The position numbers and the translations under genes are program-made. Below, piece after piece: positions 34,874-44,200 of a DNA stretch of 64,000 nucleotides. This stretch comes from Rhodoplanes sp963712435. Lineage in GTDB: Bacteria; Pseudomonadota; Alphaproteobacteria; Rhizobiales; Xanthobacteraceae. The first letter of the stretch is position 1, and each line of letters starts with the position of its first letter. The stretch spans positions 186,001-250,000 of the forward strand of contig CAVQIB010000001.1 in assembly GCA_963712435.1 (NCBI GenBank). Direction: 5' to 3'. The notes below the pieces were generated by a model that saw only the letters and a program-made list of their open reading frames with translations, ran no database searches and was not told the origin of the DNA.

Positions 34874-35603
34874 ATGGCTGAAACCACAGTGCGCGAACAC
34901 GGGACAACCGCCAGCGCTGCGTCCGGACGGCTGGCAAGGCATTGCCGCCGACTGGTCGTCGGACCAGCGCGCGTTCAAGAACGTGTCCTGGGGGAAGGCC
35001 ATGATGTGGATCTTCCTCCTGAGCGACACCTTCATCTTCAGCTGCTTCCTGCTGTCCTACATGACGGTGCGCATGTCGACGACCGTGCCGTGGCCGAATC
35101 CGAGCGAGGTCTTCGCGCTCGCATATCGGCGGGCAGAACATCCCGCTCATCCTGATCGCCATCATGACCTTCGTGCTGATCAGCGTCGAGCGGCACGATG
35201 GCGATGGCGGTCAATTTCGGCTACCGCCGCGACCGCGTGAAGACCGCGGTCTTGATGCTGGTCACCGCGGCCTTCGGCGCGACCTTCGTCGGCATGCAGG
35301 CGTTCGAATGGACCAAGCTGATCATGGAAGGCGTGCGGCCCTGGGAAAATCCCTGGGGCGCGGCGCAGTTCGGCTCGACCTTCTTCATGATCACCGGGCT
35401 TCCACGGCACGCACGTGACGATCGGCGTGATCTTTCTCTTGATCATCGCCCGCAAGGTCTGGCGCGGCGACTTCGACGCCGGACGGCGCGGCTTCTTCAC
35501 CAGCCGCAAGGGCCACTACGAGATCGTCGAGATCATGGGCCTGTACTGGCACTTCGTCGATCTGGTCTGGGTGTTCATCTTCGCGTTCTTCTATCTCTGG
35601 TGA
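34874..35603 (+). pseudogene. coxP: Cytochrome c oxidase subunit III (CoxP-type), frameshifted
   Basis: Starts MAETTVREHGTTASAA. Other frames continue DGWQGIAADWSSDQRAFKNV, SWGKAMMWIFLLSDTFIFSC, FLLSYMTVRMSTTVPWPNPS, NFGYRRDRVKTAVLMLVTAA, FGATFVGMQAFEWTKLI, GAAQFGSTFFMITG, HGTHVTIGVIFLLIIARKVW and GLYWHFVDLVWVFIFAFFYL to the stop at 35603. This is a standard subunit III of about 235 residues. About four single-base shifts interrupt it, near 34920, 35125, 35195 and 35400. Confidence 0.8.
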
Positions 35604-35612
35604 GGAGGCGAC

Positions 35613-35988
35613 ATGGCGCAGGCAACGGGCCACGCACCGCGCGCAACCCGCGCGCGCACGCAGCCGCGCACGACGAGGGGCAGCAGCACCCGATCAAGCT
35701 CTATCTCGTGGTGTGGGGATGGCTGTTCGTCCTCAGCGCTGTTCTCCTACCTCGTCGACTACTTCCACCTGCAGGGCTACTCCGGTGGTCGCTGATCCTG
35801 CTGTTCATGATGCTGAAGGCCGGGCTGATCGTCGCCGTCTTCATGCACATGGCATGGGAGCGGCTGGCGCTGATCTATGCCATTCTGCTCCCGCCCGCGG
35901 TTCTGCTTGGTGTTCGTCGCCATCATGGCGGTGGAGTCGGAGTATACGCACTGGCTGCGCGAGGCTGTTCTTCCGACCGGGAACGTGA
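35613..35988 (+). pseudogene. Cytochrome c oxidase subunit IV-like small membrane protein, frameshifted
   Basis: Starts MAQATGHA nine bases after coxP. In shifted frames it reads DEGQQHPIKLYLVVWGWLFV, SYLVDYFHLQG, LILLFMMLKAGLIVAVFMHM, AWERLALIYAILLPPAVLL and FVAIMAVESEYTHWLREAVF, ending near TGA 35988. The pattern of three helices with MHMAWE matches the prokaryotic subunit IV family. It ends the cox operon; a hairpin terminator follows at 36046. Confidence 0.7.
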
Positions 35989-36045
35989 CGCCGCGGCAAC
36001 CGAAGCGCGGGCGGCGCTCGCCGCGCTGCTCGCAACGTCAGACAA

Positions 36046-36079
36046 GAACGCCCGGTTCGCGCTTGCGAGCCGGGCGTTC
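36046..36079. terminator. Hairpin terminator between the cox operon and the DUF2189 gene
   Basis: GAACGCCCGG (36046-36055) pairs with CCGGGCGTTC (36070-36079), and the loop has an inner TCGC/GCGA stem. It sits between two convergent genes and is followed by GTTC rather than a clean T run, so it may act on both strands or with Rho. Confidence 0.6.
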
Positions 36080-36131
36080 GTTCACTCAGCGCCGGGCATC
36101 GCGCGCGCGAAGCCGGCCGTCCTGGCGCCGC

Positions 36132-36963
36132 TCAGGCGGCGGATTCTGGGACAGGCCGCGGGTCGCCGGGCTCCACGACCTTGCGGTAGAGGTGCCAGGT
36201 CGCGTGGGCGAGCACGGGCATCACGACCGCCAGTCCGATGAAGAATGGCAACGAGCCGATCGCGAGCGACACGCCCGACGATCAGGCCCCAGACCGCCAT
36301 CACCAGGGGATTGGCGAGAACCGCCCTGCACCGAGGTCTGCAGGGCGACGACCGCGCCGATGTCCCGGTCGACCAGCAGCGGGAACGAGACCACGCCGAT
36401 GGTGAGCGCGACGACGGCGAACAGGAAGCCGAGCGCATGGCCTGCGATGATCAAGACCCAGCCTCGGGTCGTGGTGAAAATCTCGGACAGGAATTGCCCG
36501 ATCGAGTTGCGGCGGCGCCGAACCGAACAGCGCGTCATAGAGCGAGAGCGCGGTCGCCGAGCCAGATGACGAACACGACCATCAGCACGAACCCGACCGC
36601 GCCGATGGCGTCGAGCGAGGGACAGCGCAGGACGCCGAACGCGTCGGTCCACGACACCTCGCGACCGAGCTCCCGCTGCCGGCTCATCTCGTACAGGCCG
36701 ATCGCGGCGAACGGACCGATCAAGGCATAGCCCGCCACCAGCGGAAAAAGGAGCGGCAACACCTGATAGCCGAAGGTCAGGCGGGCCAGGAACAGGCCCA
36801 CAATCGGGTAGATGATGGCGAGAAAAATCAACTGGGTCGGCGCCGCGAGGAAATCATCGATGCCCTTCGCCAGGGCGTCCTTCAGATCGGCGAAACCGAT
36901 CTTGCGGACGGCAGGAACCACGGGGATTTCGTTTGCGCCGGTCATAACGTGCAGATTGGGCAT
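36132..36963 (-). pseudogene. DUF2189 membrane protein, frameshifted
   Basis: From ATG 36963, after a GGGAGG ribosome site, it reads MPNLHVMTGANEIPVVPAVR, KIGFADLKDALAKGIDDFLA and hydrophobic helices (IFLAIIYPIVGLFLARLTFG; GYALIGPFAAIGLYEMSRQR), the signature of DUF2189, a polytopic family often found beside cytochrome oxidase genes. Further helices (GWVLIIAGHALGFLFAVVAL; LANPLVMAVWGLIVG; HATWHLYRKVVEPGDPRPVP) are in other frames after single-base insertions near 36551, 36517, 36323 and 36278. It is the last gene of the indel-rich block. Function unknown. Confidence 0.72.
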
Positions 36964-37162
36964 TGCGCGCCTCCCTAACGTCCAACGTTTGGTGCTTTGC
37001 ATGAGGCGCCAGGAATCCCGACGCCCCGAAAGTCACGTGGATTTCTTGTCGCACTATTGATCCGCTATCGGCGGCTGGGCGGCAAAACCGGCCTGCAAAG
37101 GTCCCCATTGCTGCCGAGAAACGCCTGCGGATTCGGTTAGCCTAGCCGAAAGCCGATCCGGG

Positions 37163-38095
37163 TCAACCGGCGGCCCGATCACGAAACGCTTTCTCCTTTG
37201 CCTGTGTTGCCGCAGCCGGCGGAATCAGCACCTTCAGAACGCGCGGCCTGATTCCATAGACGAGCGGCGCGCGCTCGCGCACGAGCTCGCCGTCGGTCGT
37301 AACCCACGCCCGCGACCGGTTGCTGCCGATGGTGACGCGCTGCGCGCGAACGCTCTGGATTCCCGGATTGTCGCGCCAGGCTCCCGTCAGCAGATCCGCG
37401 CCGGCTTTCAACTTGCCGAGCGCGCCGGTGTCTTCAACGATATGGAGTTCGAGCGTGCCTTCGTCCAGAGAATCGCGCCGCCACTCCTCGCCGGAAAAGC
37501 AATTGACCGTCACCAGGACGGCGACGGAGTCGATCTGCCGCGTGCGGCCATCGACCGAGATTTCGAGCGTGAACCGGCCGGCTCTCCGCAATGCGCGCGC
37601 AGCCGCGGCCATGACACGCAGCACCTTGCCCGGAAAGTCGCGCGTCTCCTCGCGGGCGCGCGCCATCTGGCTGAAGAAGCCGACGCCGGAGAGGGTGTGG
37701 AAGGGCCGGCCGTTGAGCACGCCCAGGTCGATGGCGCGCGGAACCGCAGCCTCGATCGCGTCGATCGCCCCGTCGAGGTCGGTCGGAACGCCGATGTCGC
37801 GGGCGAGCAGATTGACCGTGCCGAGCGGCAGAACGCCGAGCGCCTTGCCGGTGGCGGCGAGCTTTTGAGCGGCATAGCTCGCGCTGCCGTCGCCGCCGCC
37901 CACAATGATCGTGTCGTGATCGGAGCGAGCGCCGCGATCGATCGCGCGCGCAATGTGCCGCCCGTGCGCGAGCACGACGTCCACCGTGCGGCCCGGTCGC
38001 GCAAAACGGCGCTGCAGCGCGGCCTTGACCTCGCGCGGGTCACGGTCGAGCAGCGATCCCGCGCGTTCATTCAGAACGATGAGGACGTTGTGCAT
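37163..38095 (-). CDS. Diacylglycerol kinase-family lipid kinase
   Basis: A 310-residue DAGK-catalytic-domain protein starting MHNVLIVLNERAGSLLDRD. The ATP-binding GGGDGSASYAAQKL motif and the downstream LGTVNLLARDIGVPTDL are clear; the C-terminal beta domain ends DGELVRERAPLVYGIRPRVL. Homologues phosphorylate diacylglycerol, sphingosine-like lipids or undecaprenol-type substrates; the substrate here is not evident. I chose ATG 38095 because the upstream 40 codons are Cys/Pro-rich and unlike the family. Confidence 0.88.
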   Translation of the reverse strand: MHNVLIVLNERAGSLLDRDPREVKAALQRRFARPGRTVDVVLAHGRHIARAIDRGARSDHDTIIVGGGDGSASYAAQKLAATGKALGVLPLGTVNLLARDIGVPTDLDGAIDAIEAAVPRAIDLGVLNGRPFHTLSGVGFFSQMARAREETRDFPGKVLRVMAAAARALRRAGRFTLEISVDGRTRQIDSVAVLVTVNCFSGEEWRRDSLDEGTLELHIVEDTGALGKLKAGADLLTGAWRDNPGIQSVRAQRVTIGSNRSRAWVTTDGELVRERAPLVYGIRPRVLKVLIPPAAATQAKEKAFRDRAAG

Positions 38096-38334
38096 CAGGC
38101 CGATCAGAAGAACGGCGGGACATCCGCCGCTTGCTCCGCTGCATGGCGGTCGAACGCAAACGCAGCATCCGGCCCGATGTTCCTTGGCCAAGCCGCCGAA
38201 ATGCGGCGCCGTCACCGTGAGCCGCAGCGCTTCCGGGCAGATAGCAAACCTGCGCTGAGCTGACCGTGGCGCACAGCCGCGGCGCTCGCTATATCGTGGC
38301 GAATAGCCGGACGCGGCCCTGCAAGGAGTGGCGC

Positions 38335-38901
38335 ATGTTTCCTCGACCCACCAGCGTATTCATCACGCGCGGCGTCGGCGTGCATCGCTATCCGCTGACC
38401 GCGTTCGAGTATGCGCTGCGGGACGCCGACATCGAACAGCAGAACATCGTGTCCGTGTCCTCGATCCTGCCGCCGCATTGCCAGCTCATCGCGCGGGAGG
38501 ACGGCATCCCGACCTTGAGCGCCGGCGAGATCACGTTCTGCGTCATGGCCCGCGCCGAGACCAACGAGCCGGGCCGCCGCATCGCCGCCAGCATCGGGCT
38601 GGCGCGTCCGAAGGACCTCTCGCTCTACGGCTACATCTCCGAGCACCACGGCTTCGGCATGACTGAAGCGGAAGCCGGCGAATATGCCGAGGATCTGGCG
38701 GCCACCATGCTTGCCTCGACGCTCGGGATCGAGTTCGATCCCAATGCCGGGTGGAACGAGCGCAAGCGCGTCTACGAGATGAGCGACCTGATCGTCGACA
38801 GCATGTCGGTGACGGCGGCGGCCGAGGGCGCCGCCAATGGCGATTGGACCTGCGCCGTCGCGGCGGCGGTTTTCCGCTTCACGCCGCTGACGGGCGAGTA
38901 A
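38335..38901 (+). CDS. Pyruvoyl-dependent arginine decarboxylase
   Basis: Converts arginine to agmatine (188 residues). The family cleavage site, where an internal serine becomes the pyruvoyl group, is visible in VSSILPPHCQ with Ser42-Ser43. Other marks are PTSVFITRGVGVHRYPLTAF at the N-terminus and YISEHHGFGMTEAEAGEYAE. An AAGGAG ribosome site precedes ATG 38335. Its stop overlaps the agmatinase start (TAATG), so both enzymes are made together. This is the PdaD family better known from archaea and a scatter of bacteria. Confidence 0.92.
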   Translation: MFPRPTSVFITRGVGVHRYPLTAFEYALRDADIEQQNIVSVSSILPPHCQLIAREDGIPTLSAGEITFCVMARAETNEPGRRIAASIGLARPKDLSLYGYISEHHGFGMTEAEAGEYAEDLAATMLASTLGIEFDPNAGWNERKRVYEMSDLIVDSMSVTAAAEGAANGDWTCAVAAAVFRFTPLTGE

Positions 38902-39800
38902 TGAGCGAGCCGCCGACCTTCGCCGTTCCACCCACCTTTCTCGGCCTGCCGGGCGGCCCCGGGGCCGCCGTCTGCATCGCGGGAATTCCGCTCGATATCG
39001 GCGTCACCAATCGGAGCGGGGCGCGGTTCGGCCCGTCGGCGATCCGCCACGCAAGCCGCATGCTGATGGACGGCGACCATCCCTTTCACTGGGTCGATCC
39101 GCGCGGACTGAAGCTTGCCGATATCGGCGACTTCGCCATCGCGCTCGGCGACATCCCGAAAAGCCTGGCGGCGATCGAGCAACAGGCCTCGCGCATCGGC
39201 CATCTGGTCGCGCTCGGCGGCGAGCACGGGATCAGCCTTCCCCTTCTCCGCGCCCTCGCCAAGAAACGGGGACCGCCCGCGCTCGTCCATTTCGATGCGC
39301 ATGTGGATACCTGGCCGGAGAATTTCGGCCAGATCTACGCGCATGGCTCAGTGTTCTATCATGCGATCGAGGAGGGCCTGATCGAGCCGCGCCGGATGGT
39401 GCAGATCGGGATTCGCTCGCCGGTTGCGCGCAGCATCTACGACTGGACGCTGGCCCGCGGCGTGACGATCATTCCGGCGCAGGAGGTTCACGAAGCGGGT
39501 CCAGCCGACATTGCGCAGCGCATCCGCATGATCGTGGGCGACGCGCCGGTTTACCTGAGCTTCGACATCGATGCGCTCGATCCCGCCTTCGCTCCGGGAA
39601 CCGGGACGCCGGAAATCGGCGGCCTTTCGAGCTGGCAGGCGCAGGCGATCATCCGCCGGCTGACCGGCCTCGATTTCGTCGGGATGGACGTCGTCGAGGT
39701 GTCGCCCGCGTACGACACCGCCGAAATCACCGCGCTGGCTGCGGCGACGATGGCCTGGGAATATCTCTGCCTCCTGGCGCGCGCACGGCTCGCGCCGTGA
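38901..39800 (+). CDS. speB: Agmatinase
   Basis: Binuclear manganese ureohydrolase (299 residues) that splits agmatine into putrescine and urea. Metal ligands are visible: His109 in GGEHG, Asp132, His134 and Asp136 in FDAHVDTW, and Asp222 and Asp224 in SFDIDALDP. The start overlaps the stop of the arginine decarboxylase, giving a two-gene arginine-to-putrescine route. Arginase or guanidinobutyrase activity is possible from sequence alone, but the neighbour points to agmatine. Confidence 0.93.
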   Translation: MSEPPTFAVPPTFLGLPGGPGAAVCIAGIPLDIGVTNRSGARFGPSAIRHASRMLMDGDHPFHWVDPRGLKLADIGDFAIALGDIPKSLAAIEQQASRIGHLVALGGEHGISLPLLRALAKKRGPPALVHFDAHVDTWPENFGQIYAHGSVFYHAIEEGLIEPRRMVQIGIRSPVARSIYDWTLARGVTIIPAQEVHEAGPADIAQRIRMIVGDAPVYLSFDIDALDPAFAPGTGTPEIGGLSSWQAQAIIRRLTGLDFVGMDVVEVSPAYDTAEITALAAATMAWEYLCLLARARLAP

Positions 39801-39824
39801 GCTCTCCCGTTCGCCATCCGCGAG

Positions 39825-41360
39825 TCACGACGAGCGCGCCTGCGCCGCAGCGGCGTACAGGTTCTTGTTCTCCTCGCGCAGCACGTTCTTCTGCACCTTG
39901 CCCATCGTGTTGCGCGGCAGGTCGGCGACGAAGATCACACGCTTCGGCAGCTTGAATCTCGCGAGCCGCTCCTCCAGCGCGGCGATCACGGCCGCCTCGG
40001 TGAGGCTCGCGCCTGTTTGCGCCACCACCACCGCGGTGACGCATTCGCCGAAATCCGGATGCGGGCACCCGATCACCGCCGATTCGACGACGCCCGGCAA
40101 GGCGTCGATCTCGCTCTCCACCTCCTTCGGGTAGACATTGAAGCCGCCGGAAATGATCAGGTCCTTGGCGCGGCCGACGATGTGCACATAGCCGCGCGCG
40201 TCGATCTTGCCGACATCGCCGGTGATGAAGAATCCGTCCGGACGGAACTCGCTCGCGGTCTTTTCCGGCATGCGCCAATAGCCCGCGAACACGTTCGGCC
40301 CGCGCACTTCGATGACGCCGATCTCCTCCTGCGCCAGCACCGTGCCGGTGTCCGCATCGGCGATGCGCAGTTCGACGCCGGGCAGCGGAAACCCGACCGT
40401 GCCGGGGATGCGCTCGCCGTCATAGGGGTTCGAGGCGTTCATGCCGGTTTCGGTCATGCCGTAGCGCTCGAGAATGGCGTGGCCGGTGCGCGCCGCGAAC
40501 TCGCGATGCGTCTCTGCGAGCAGCGGCGCGGAGCCGCAGGTGAACAGCCGCATATGCGCGCACAGGTCGCGGGTGAAAGCGGGATGCTGGAGCAGCCGCG
40601 TGTAATAGGTCGGCACGCCCATCATCGCCGTCGCCCTCGGCAGCAGCCGGATCACCTCGTCGGCGTCGAACTTCGGAAGAAACAGCATGGTTCCGCCAGC
40701 GAGCATCAGCGTGATCGCCGCGGTGAACAGACCGTGGGTGTGATAGAGCGGCAGCGCATGCAGAAGCACGTCGCGGTCGGTGAAGCGCCAGCACGACGCG
40801 AGCACGTCCGCGTTTGACGACAGATTGCGATGGCTCAGCATCGCTCCCTTGGAACGTCCGGTGGTGCCGGATGTGTAGAGGATCACCGCAAGCTCGGATT
40901 CCTCGCGCGGAACATCGGCGAAATCCGCAGACGATTGCGCGGCGAGGTCGATCAGCGAGCCCTGCCCGCTCGCGTCAAGCGTGTCGACGGCGGCGTTGCG
41001 GGCCTGCGCAATCGCGCCGACGCCCGCTCGCCTGGACGGATCGCACACGACGAGCCTGGGCTCGGAGTCGCCGAGGAAATAATCAAGCTCGGCGATCGTG
41101 TAGGCGGTGTTGAGCGGAAGATAGACGGCGCCCGCGCGCATGCTCGCGAGAAACAGCAGCAGGTTGTCCGGCGTCTTTTCCACCTGGACCGCGACCCGGT
41201 CGCCGGGCTTGACCCCGCGCCGGACCAGCGCATGGGCGAGCCGGCCGGAGCGCGCGAGCATCTCGCCATAGCTGATGCGCTCGCCGGCAGCCGTCTCGAT
41301 CAGGCTCTTGTCCGCGGCGGGCATGCGCCCGCGGACCAGGTGAAACAGATTTCCGGACAT
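39825..41360 (-). CDS. matB: Malonyl-CoA synthetase
   Basis: Acyl-CoA synthetase (511 residues) that activates malonate with CoA and ATP. The AMP-binding motif YTSGTTGRSKGAMLSH is near residues 165-180, followed by ALPLYHTHGLFTA, the ERYGMTETGMN motif, GDVGKIDARGYVHIVGR and the C-terminal lysine in PRNTMGKVQKN. The RNLSSNADVL and TGMNASNP segments fit MatB rather than a long-chain ligase. It follows malonyl-CoA decarboxylase on the same strand (112-base gap), together turning malonate into acetyl-CoA. No matC transporter or matR regulator is next to it. Confidence 0.92.
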   Translation of the reverse strand: MSGNLFHLVRGRMPAADKSLIETAAGERISYGEMLARSGRLAHALVRRGVKPGDRVAVQVEKTPDNLLLFLASMRAGAVYLPLNTAYTIAELDYFLGDSEPRLVVCDPSRRAGVGAIAQARNAAVDTLDASGQGSLIDLAAQSSADFADVPREESELAVILYTSGTTGRSKGAMLSHRNLSSNADVLASCWRFTDRDVLLHALPLYHTHGLFTAAITLMLAGGTMLFLPKFDADEVIRLLPRATAMMGVPTYYTRLLQHPAFTRDLCAHMRLFTCGSAPLLAETHREFAARTGHAILERYGMTETGMNASNPYDGERIPGTVGFPLPGVELRIADADTGTVLAQEEIGVIEVRGPNVFAGYWRMPEKTASEFRPDGFFITGDVGKIDARGYVHIVGRAKDLIISGGFNVYPKEVESEIDALPGVVESAVIGCPHPDFGECVTAVVVAQTGASLTEAAVIAALEERLARFKLPKRVIFVADLPRNTMGKVQKNVLREENKNLYAAAAQARSS

Positions 41361-41472
41361 GGGCGGCCTCGCGGGCGATCGCTCTGCGCTGGAAGCAGGC
41401 GGACGAGGAGAAAACCATTATCAGAACGGACGCCCGATCGACACACCACGCGGTCCGATCGCACCCTCCGCC

Positions 41473-42858
41473 CTAGGCGGAGGGCGTCGCCGGCTCCGCC
41501 TTGGCCGGCGCCGGAACGAGCGCGCGGGCGGGCCGGGCGAGCTTGCGAACGGCGCTCGCGGCGATGATCGCGCGATTTTCCGCGAAGGTCTCATGGTTCT
41601 TTTCGATCTCGCCGAGATCATAGAGGTAGTTGACCATCAATCCGAAGGACTGGTCGCGGCCGCGCGGAGAAAGGTCGGCCGGCCAGTTCAGCCGCTCGAG
41701 CCGCGCGCCGTTGCCGAGATGGAAGCGCGCCACCTGGTCGACCGGAAAGCCGCGGCGGTCGCGCGCCGTCATGTAATAGGTCGCGGCGGCGCGCAGGATG
41801 GGGTCGCGCAGATCGGCGAGCGCAGCCTGGTCGGTCCACCAGCTCTCCTCGTCGAGCCGCGCGAGCGCCGCCCGATCGTTCTCCGGCAGTGTCGGCCATT
41901 CGGACGCCGTGCGCTCGCGCTTGAGCCACGCGGCGAAATTGGGCGCGGGCGAAAGGGTCACGAAGGTCGACAGCCGCGGAAAATCGCGAGAAATCTCCGC
42001 CACCACCTGCTTGATCAGGAAATTGCCGAAGGTGACGCCGGCGAGCCCCCGCTGGCAGTTGGAAATCGAATAGAACACCGCCGTGGTCGCCCGGTCCGGC
42101 TCGAGCGGAGCGCGCTGCGCGCCCAGGATCGGCGCAATCCCCCCCGGAATCTCCTTCATGAGCGCCACCTCGACAAAGATCAACGGATCGTCGATCAGCG
42201 CCGGATGGAAAAACGCGTAACAGCGCCGGTCCGGCGGGTCGATGCGGGCGCGCAGATCGTTCCAGTCATGGATCTGATGCACCGCCTCGTAAAGAATGAT
42301 CTTTTCCAGCACCGCCGCAGGCGTCGACCAGTCGATCCGGCGCAGCACCAGAAAGCCGCGATTGAACCAGGCGGCGAACAGATGGCGGAAGTCGGTGTCG
42401 ATCGGCGCGAGTTCGGGACGGCGGATCATGGCGTGAAGGAGTTGCTCGCGCATATGCACCAGCGCCGCGGTGCCCTGCGGGGCGAGGTTGAGGCGCCGGA
42501 ACAGCTCCTGCCGGCGTGGCTCGCTCGCCTTGTGCAGTTCGTTCGCCGTCGTGTCGGAGGGCGATTGCTGCCAGGCCCCCAAGGCCGCTTCGATCCGGGC
42601 GCGGTCCGGCCCGAAGCGCGACAGCAAAGTCTCGAAAAAGGCGATGCGCGGACCGGTCTTCAACTCGTCATAGCGGGTGAGGATCTCGCGCGCGAGCGCC
42701 ACCCCGGACGCTTCCCCGCGGATGGACAGGAGCTGCTCGCACAGTTCGGCGAGGCTTTCGGAAAAGGCAAGACCAGGAGGCTCGCGCCGGCGCTCGATCA
42801 GCGCGCGGCCGCGCTCGGTGATGGTCTGCAACAGCTCGCCGAAAAAAGAGGTGTTCAT
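41473..42858 (-). CDS. matA: Malonyl-CoA decarboxylase
   Basis: Removes CO2 from malonyl-CoA to give acetyl-CoA (461 residues). The N-terminal helical domain (ELCEQLLSIRGEASGVALAR) and GNAT-fold catalytic domain are both present. The latter carries HPALIDDPLIFVEVALMKEI, FYSISNCQRGLAGVTFGNFL and LSPAPNFAAWL, and the catalytic Ser/His region lies in YSISNCQRGL and the upstream FFHPA. The upstream 267 codons open in this frame are Arg/Ser-rich and not part of the protein. I chose ATG 42858 with GGAG before it. First gene of the matA-matB pair. Confidence 0.93.
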   Translation of the reverse strand: MNTSFFGELLQTITERGRALIERRREPPGLAFSESLAELCEQLLSIRGEASGVALAREILTRYDELKTGPRIAFFETLLSRFGPDRARIEAALGAWQQSPSDTTANELHKASEPRRQELFRRLNLAPQGTAALVHMREQLLHAMIRRPELAPIDTDFRHLFAAWFNRGFLVLRRIDWSTPAAVLEKIILYEAVHQIHDWNDLRARIDPPDRRCYAFFHPALIDDPLIFVEVALMKEIPGGIAPILGAQRAPLEPDRATTAVFYSISNCQRGLAGVTFGNFLIKQVVAEISRDFPRLSTFVTLSPAPNFAAWLKRERTASEWPTLPENDRAALARLDEESWWTDQAALADLRDPILRAAATYYMTARDRRGFPVDQVARFHLGNGARLERLNWPADLSPRGRDQSFGLMVNYLYDLGEIEKNHETFAENRAIIAASAVRKLARPARALVPAPAKAEPATPSA

Positions 42859-43154
42859 TGGCTCCGCCCCGCCACCGGTCCCATGAGAGTATTGCGCGAC
42901 CAAGTGGCGATTTCCGGGAATATACACAAGATTCCGATCCCCAGCAGCATCGCCGTCACATAGGGAATGGCGCCCGGCAGGGCCCTGCGGGTCGGCAGTT
43001 TCGATCCCGCCATAGAGCACATGCATGACCCCGAACCGATTGCGAGAAACGGCGCACCTTCGGCAGCGACTCGGGCTTCCGCGCCAAACTGTAGCGGAAT
43101 CCGGAAGCGCAGGCGTGAACGCCCTGGAGCCGCGGGCATGACCAAGGCGCCGCC

Positions 43155-44030
43155 GTGACCCCCGTTCCGACCTACCGCTTCGCTCCGAGCCCGAATGGCC
43201 ATCTTCACCTCGGCCACGCCCTGTCGGCCTGCCTGAACTTCGACGCCGCGCAGGAGACGGCCGGGCGCTTCCTGCTTCGGATCGAGGACATCGACCGGAC
43301 GCGCTGCCGCCGGGAGTTCGAGGCGGCGATCTACGCGGACCTCGCCTGGCTCGGCCTCGCATGGGAAACGCCGGTGCGGCGGCAGACGGACCAGTTCGCC
43401 GCCTATCAAGCCGCATTGGCCCGTCTGGCGGAGCTAGGCCTCGTCTATCCGAGCTTCGAGAGCCGCGCCGAGATCGCCCGCCTGGTCGCGGAGCGGGAAC
43501 GGACGGGCCCGTGGCCGCGCGACCCCGACGGCGCGCCGCTCTATCCGGGAGACGCCCGCAGGATGGACGCCGCCGAGCGCGCCCGGCGGATCGAGAGCGG
43601 CGAACCCTATGCGCTGCGCCTCGACATGGCCGCGGCGCTGGCGCGCGCCCCTGCGTCACTGACCTGGCGCGAGCAAGGCTGCGGACCGGACGGGCAAACC
43701 GGGATCATCGCCGCCAGCCCGGCCGACTGGGGCGATGTCGTGCTCGCCCGCAAGGAGACGCCGACGAGCTATCACCTCTCGGTGGTCGTCGACGACGCGG
43801 CCCAGGGCGTGACCCATATTGTGCGCGGGCAGGACCTGTTCGCGGCGACGAGCGTCCATCGCCTGCTGCAGGCGCTGCTCGCGCTGCCGGCGCCGATCTA
43901 CCGGCACCACCGACTGATCCTCGACACCGACGGGCGCAAGCTCGCGAAGTCGACCGGCGCGACGGCGCTCCGCGCGTTGCGCGCGCGTGGGGTCAGCCCC
44001 GCGGCGATCCGCCGGATGGTCGGTCTCTGA
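43155..44030 (+). CDS. gluQ: Glutamyl-Q tRNA(Asp) synthetase
   Basis: A 291-residue catalytic-domain-only relative of glutamyl-tRNA synthetase that attaches glutamate to the queuosine base of tRNA-Asp. The class I signature is FAPSPNGHLHLGHA and the KMSKS-like motif is KLAKS near residue 263. It lacks the anticodon-binding domain. The zinc-site cysteines seen in Escherichia coli YadB are replaced (YPSFESR where CxC is expected, YPGDARR where the later Cys sits). Starts at GTG 43155. Confidence 0.9.
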   Translation: MTPVPTYRFAPSPNGHLHLGHALSACLNFDAAQETAGRFLLRIEDIDRTRCRREFEAAIYADLAWLGLAWETPVRRQTDQFAAYQAALARLAELGLVYPSFESRAEIARLVAERERTGPWPRDPDGAPLYPGDARRMDAAERARRIESGEPYALRLDMAAALARAPASLTWREQGCGPDGQTGIIAASPADWGDVVLARKETPTSYHLSVVVDDAAQGVTHIVRGQDLFAATSVHRLLQALLALPAPIYRHHRLILDTDGRKLAKSTGATALRALRARGVSPAAIRRMVGL

Positions 44031-44200
44031 GCGCCCACATGCGCTTGATCAAGGGGCGCGCTATGGTGCAGGAAGGCGGCGCGCCGGCCCGGCCTTCGGC
44101 GTCACATTGCGAGGCAATCATGGGTCCTACCAACGCAACCGGCATCCGGCTCGCTTGCGTCGGCGCGCGCAAAAGGCGCTCTCCGCTCGTTTGGCGCCGC

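Noticed and set aside
31391..35988. coxMNOP as a truly decayed pseudogene set
   Set aside because: No scattered stops or lost catalytic residues; only one-base shifts, so consensus error is the simpler reading, though it cannot be proved here.
41473..43659. 728-residue reading of malonyl-CoA decarboxylase
   Set aside because: The first 267 codons are Arg/Ser/Pro-rich, lie antisense to gluQ and lack family similarity.
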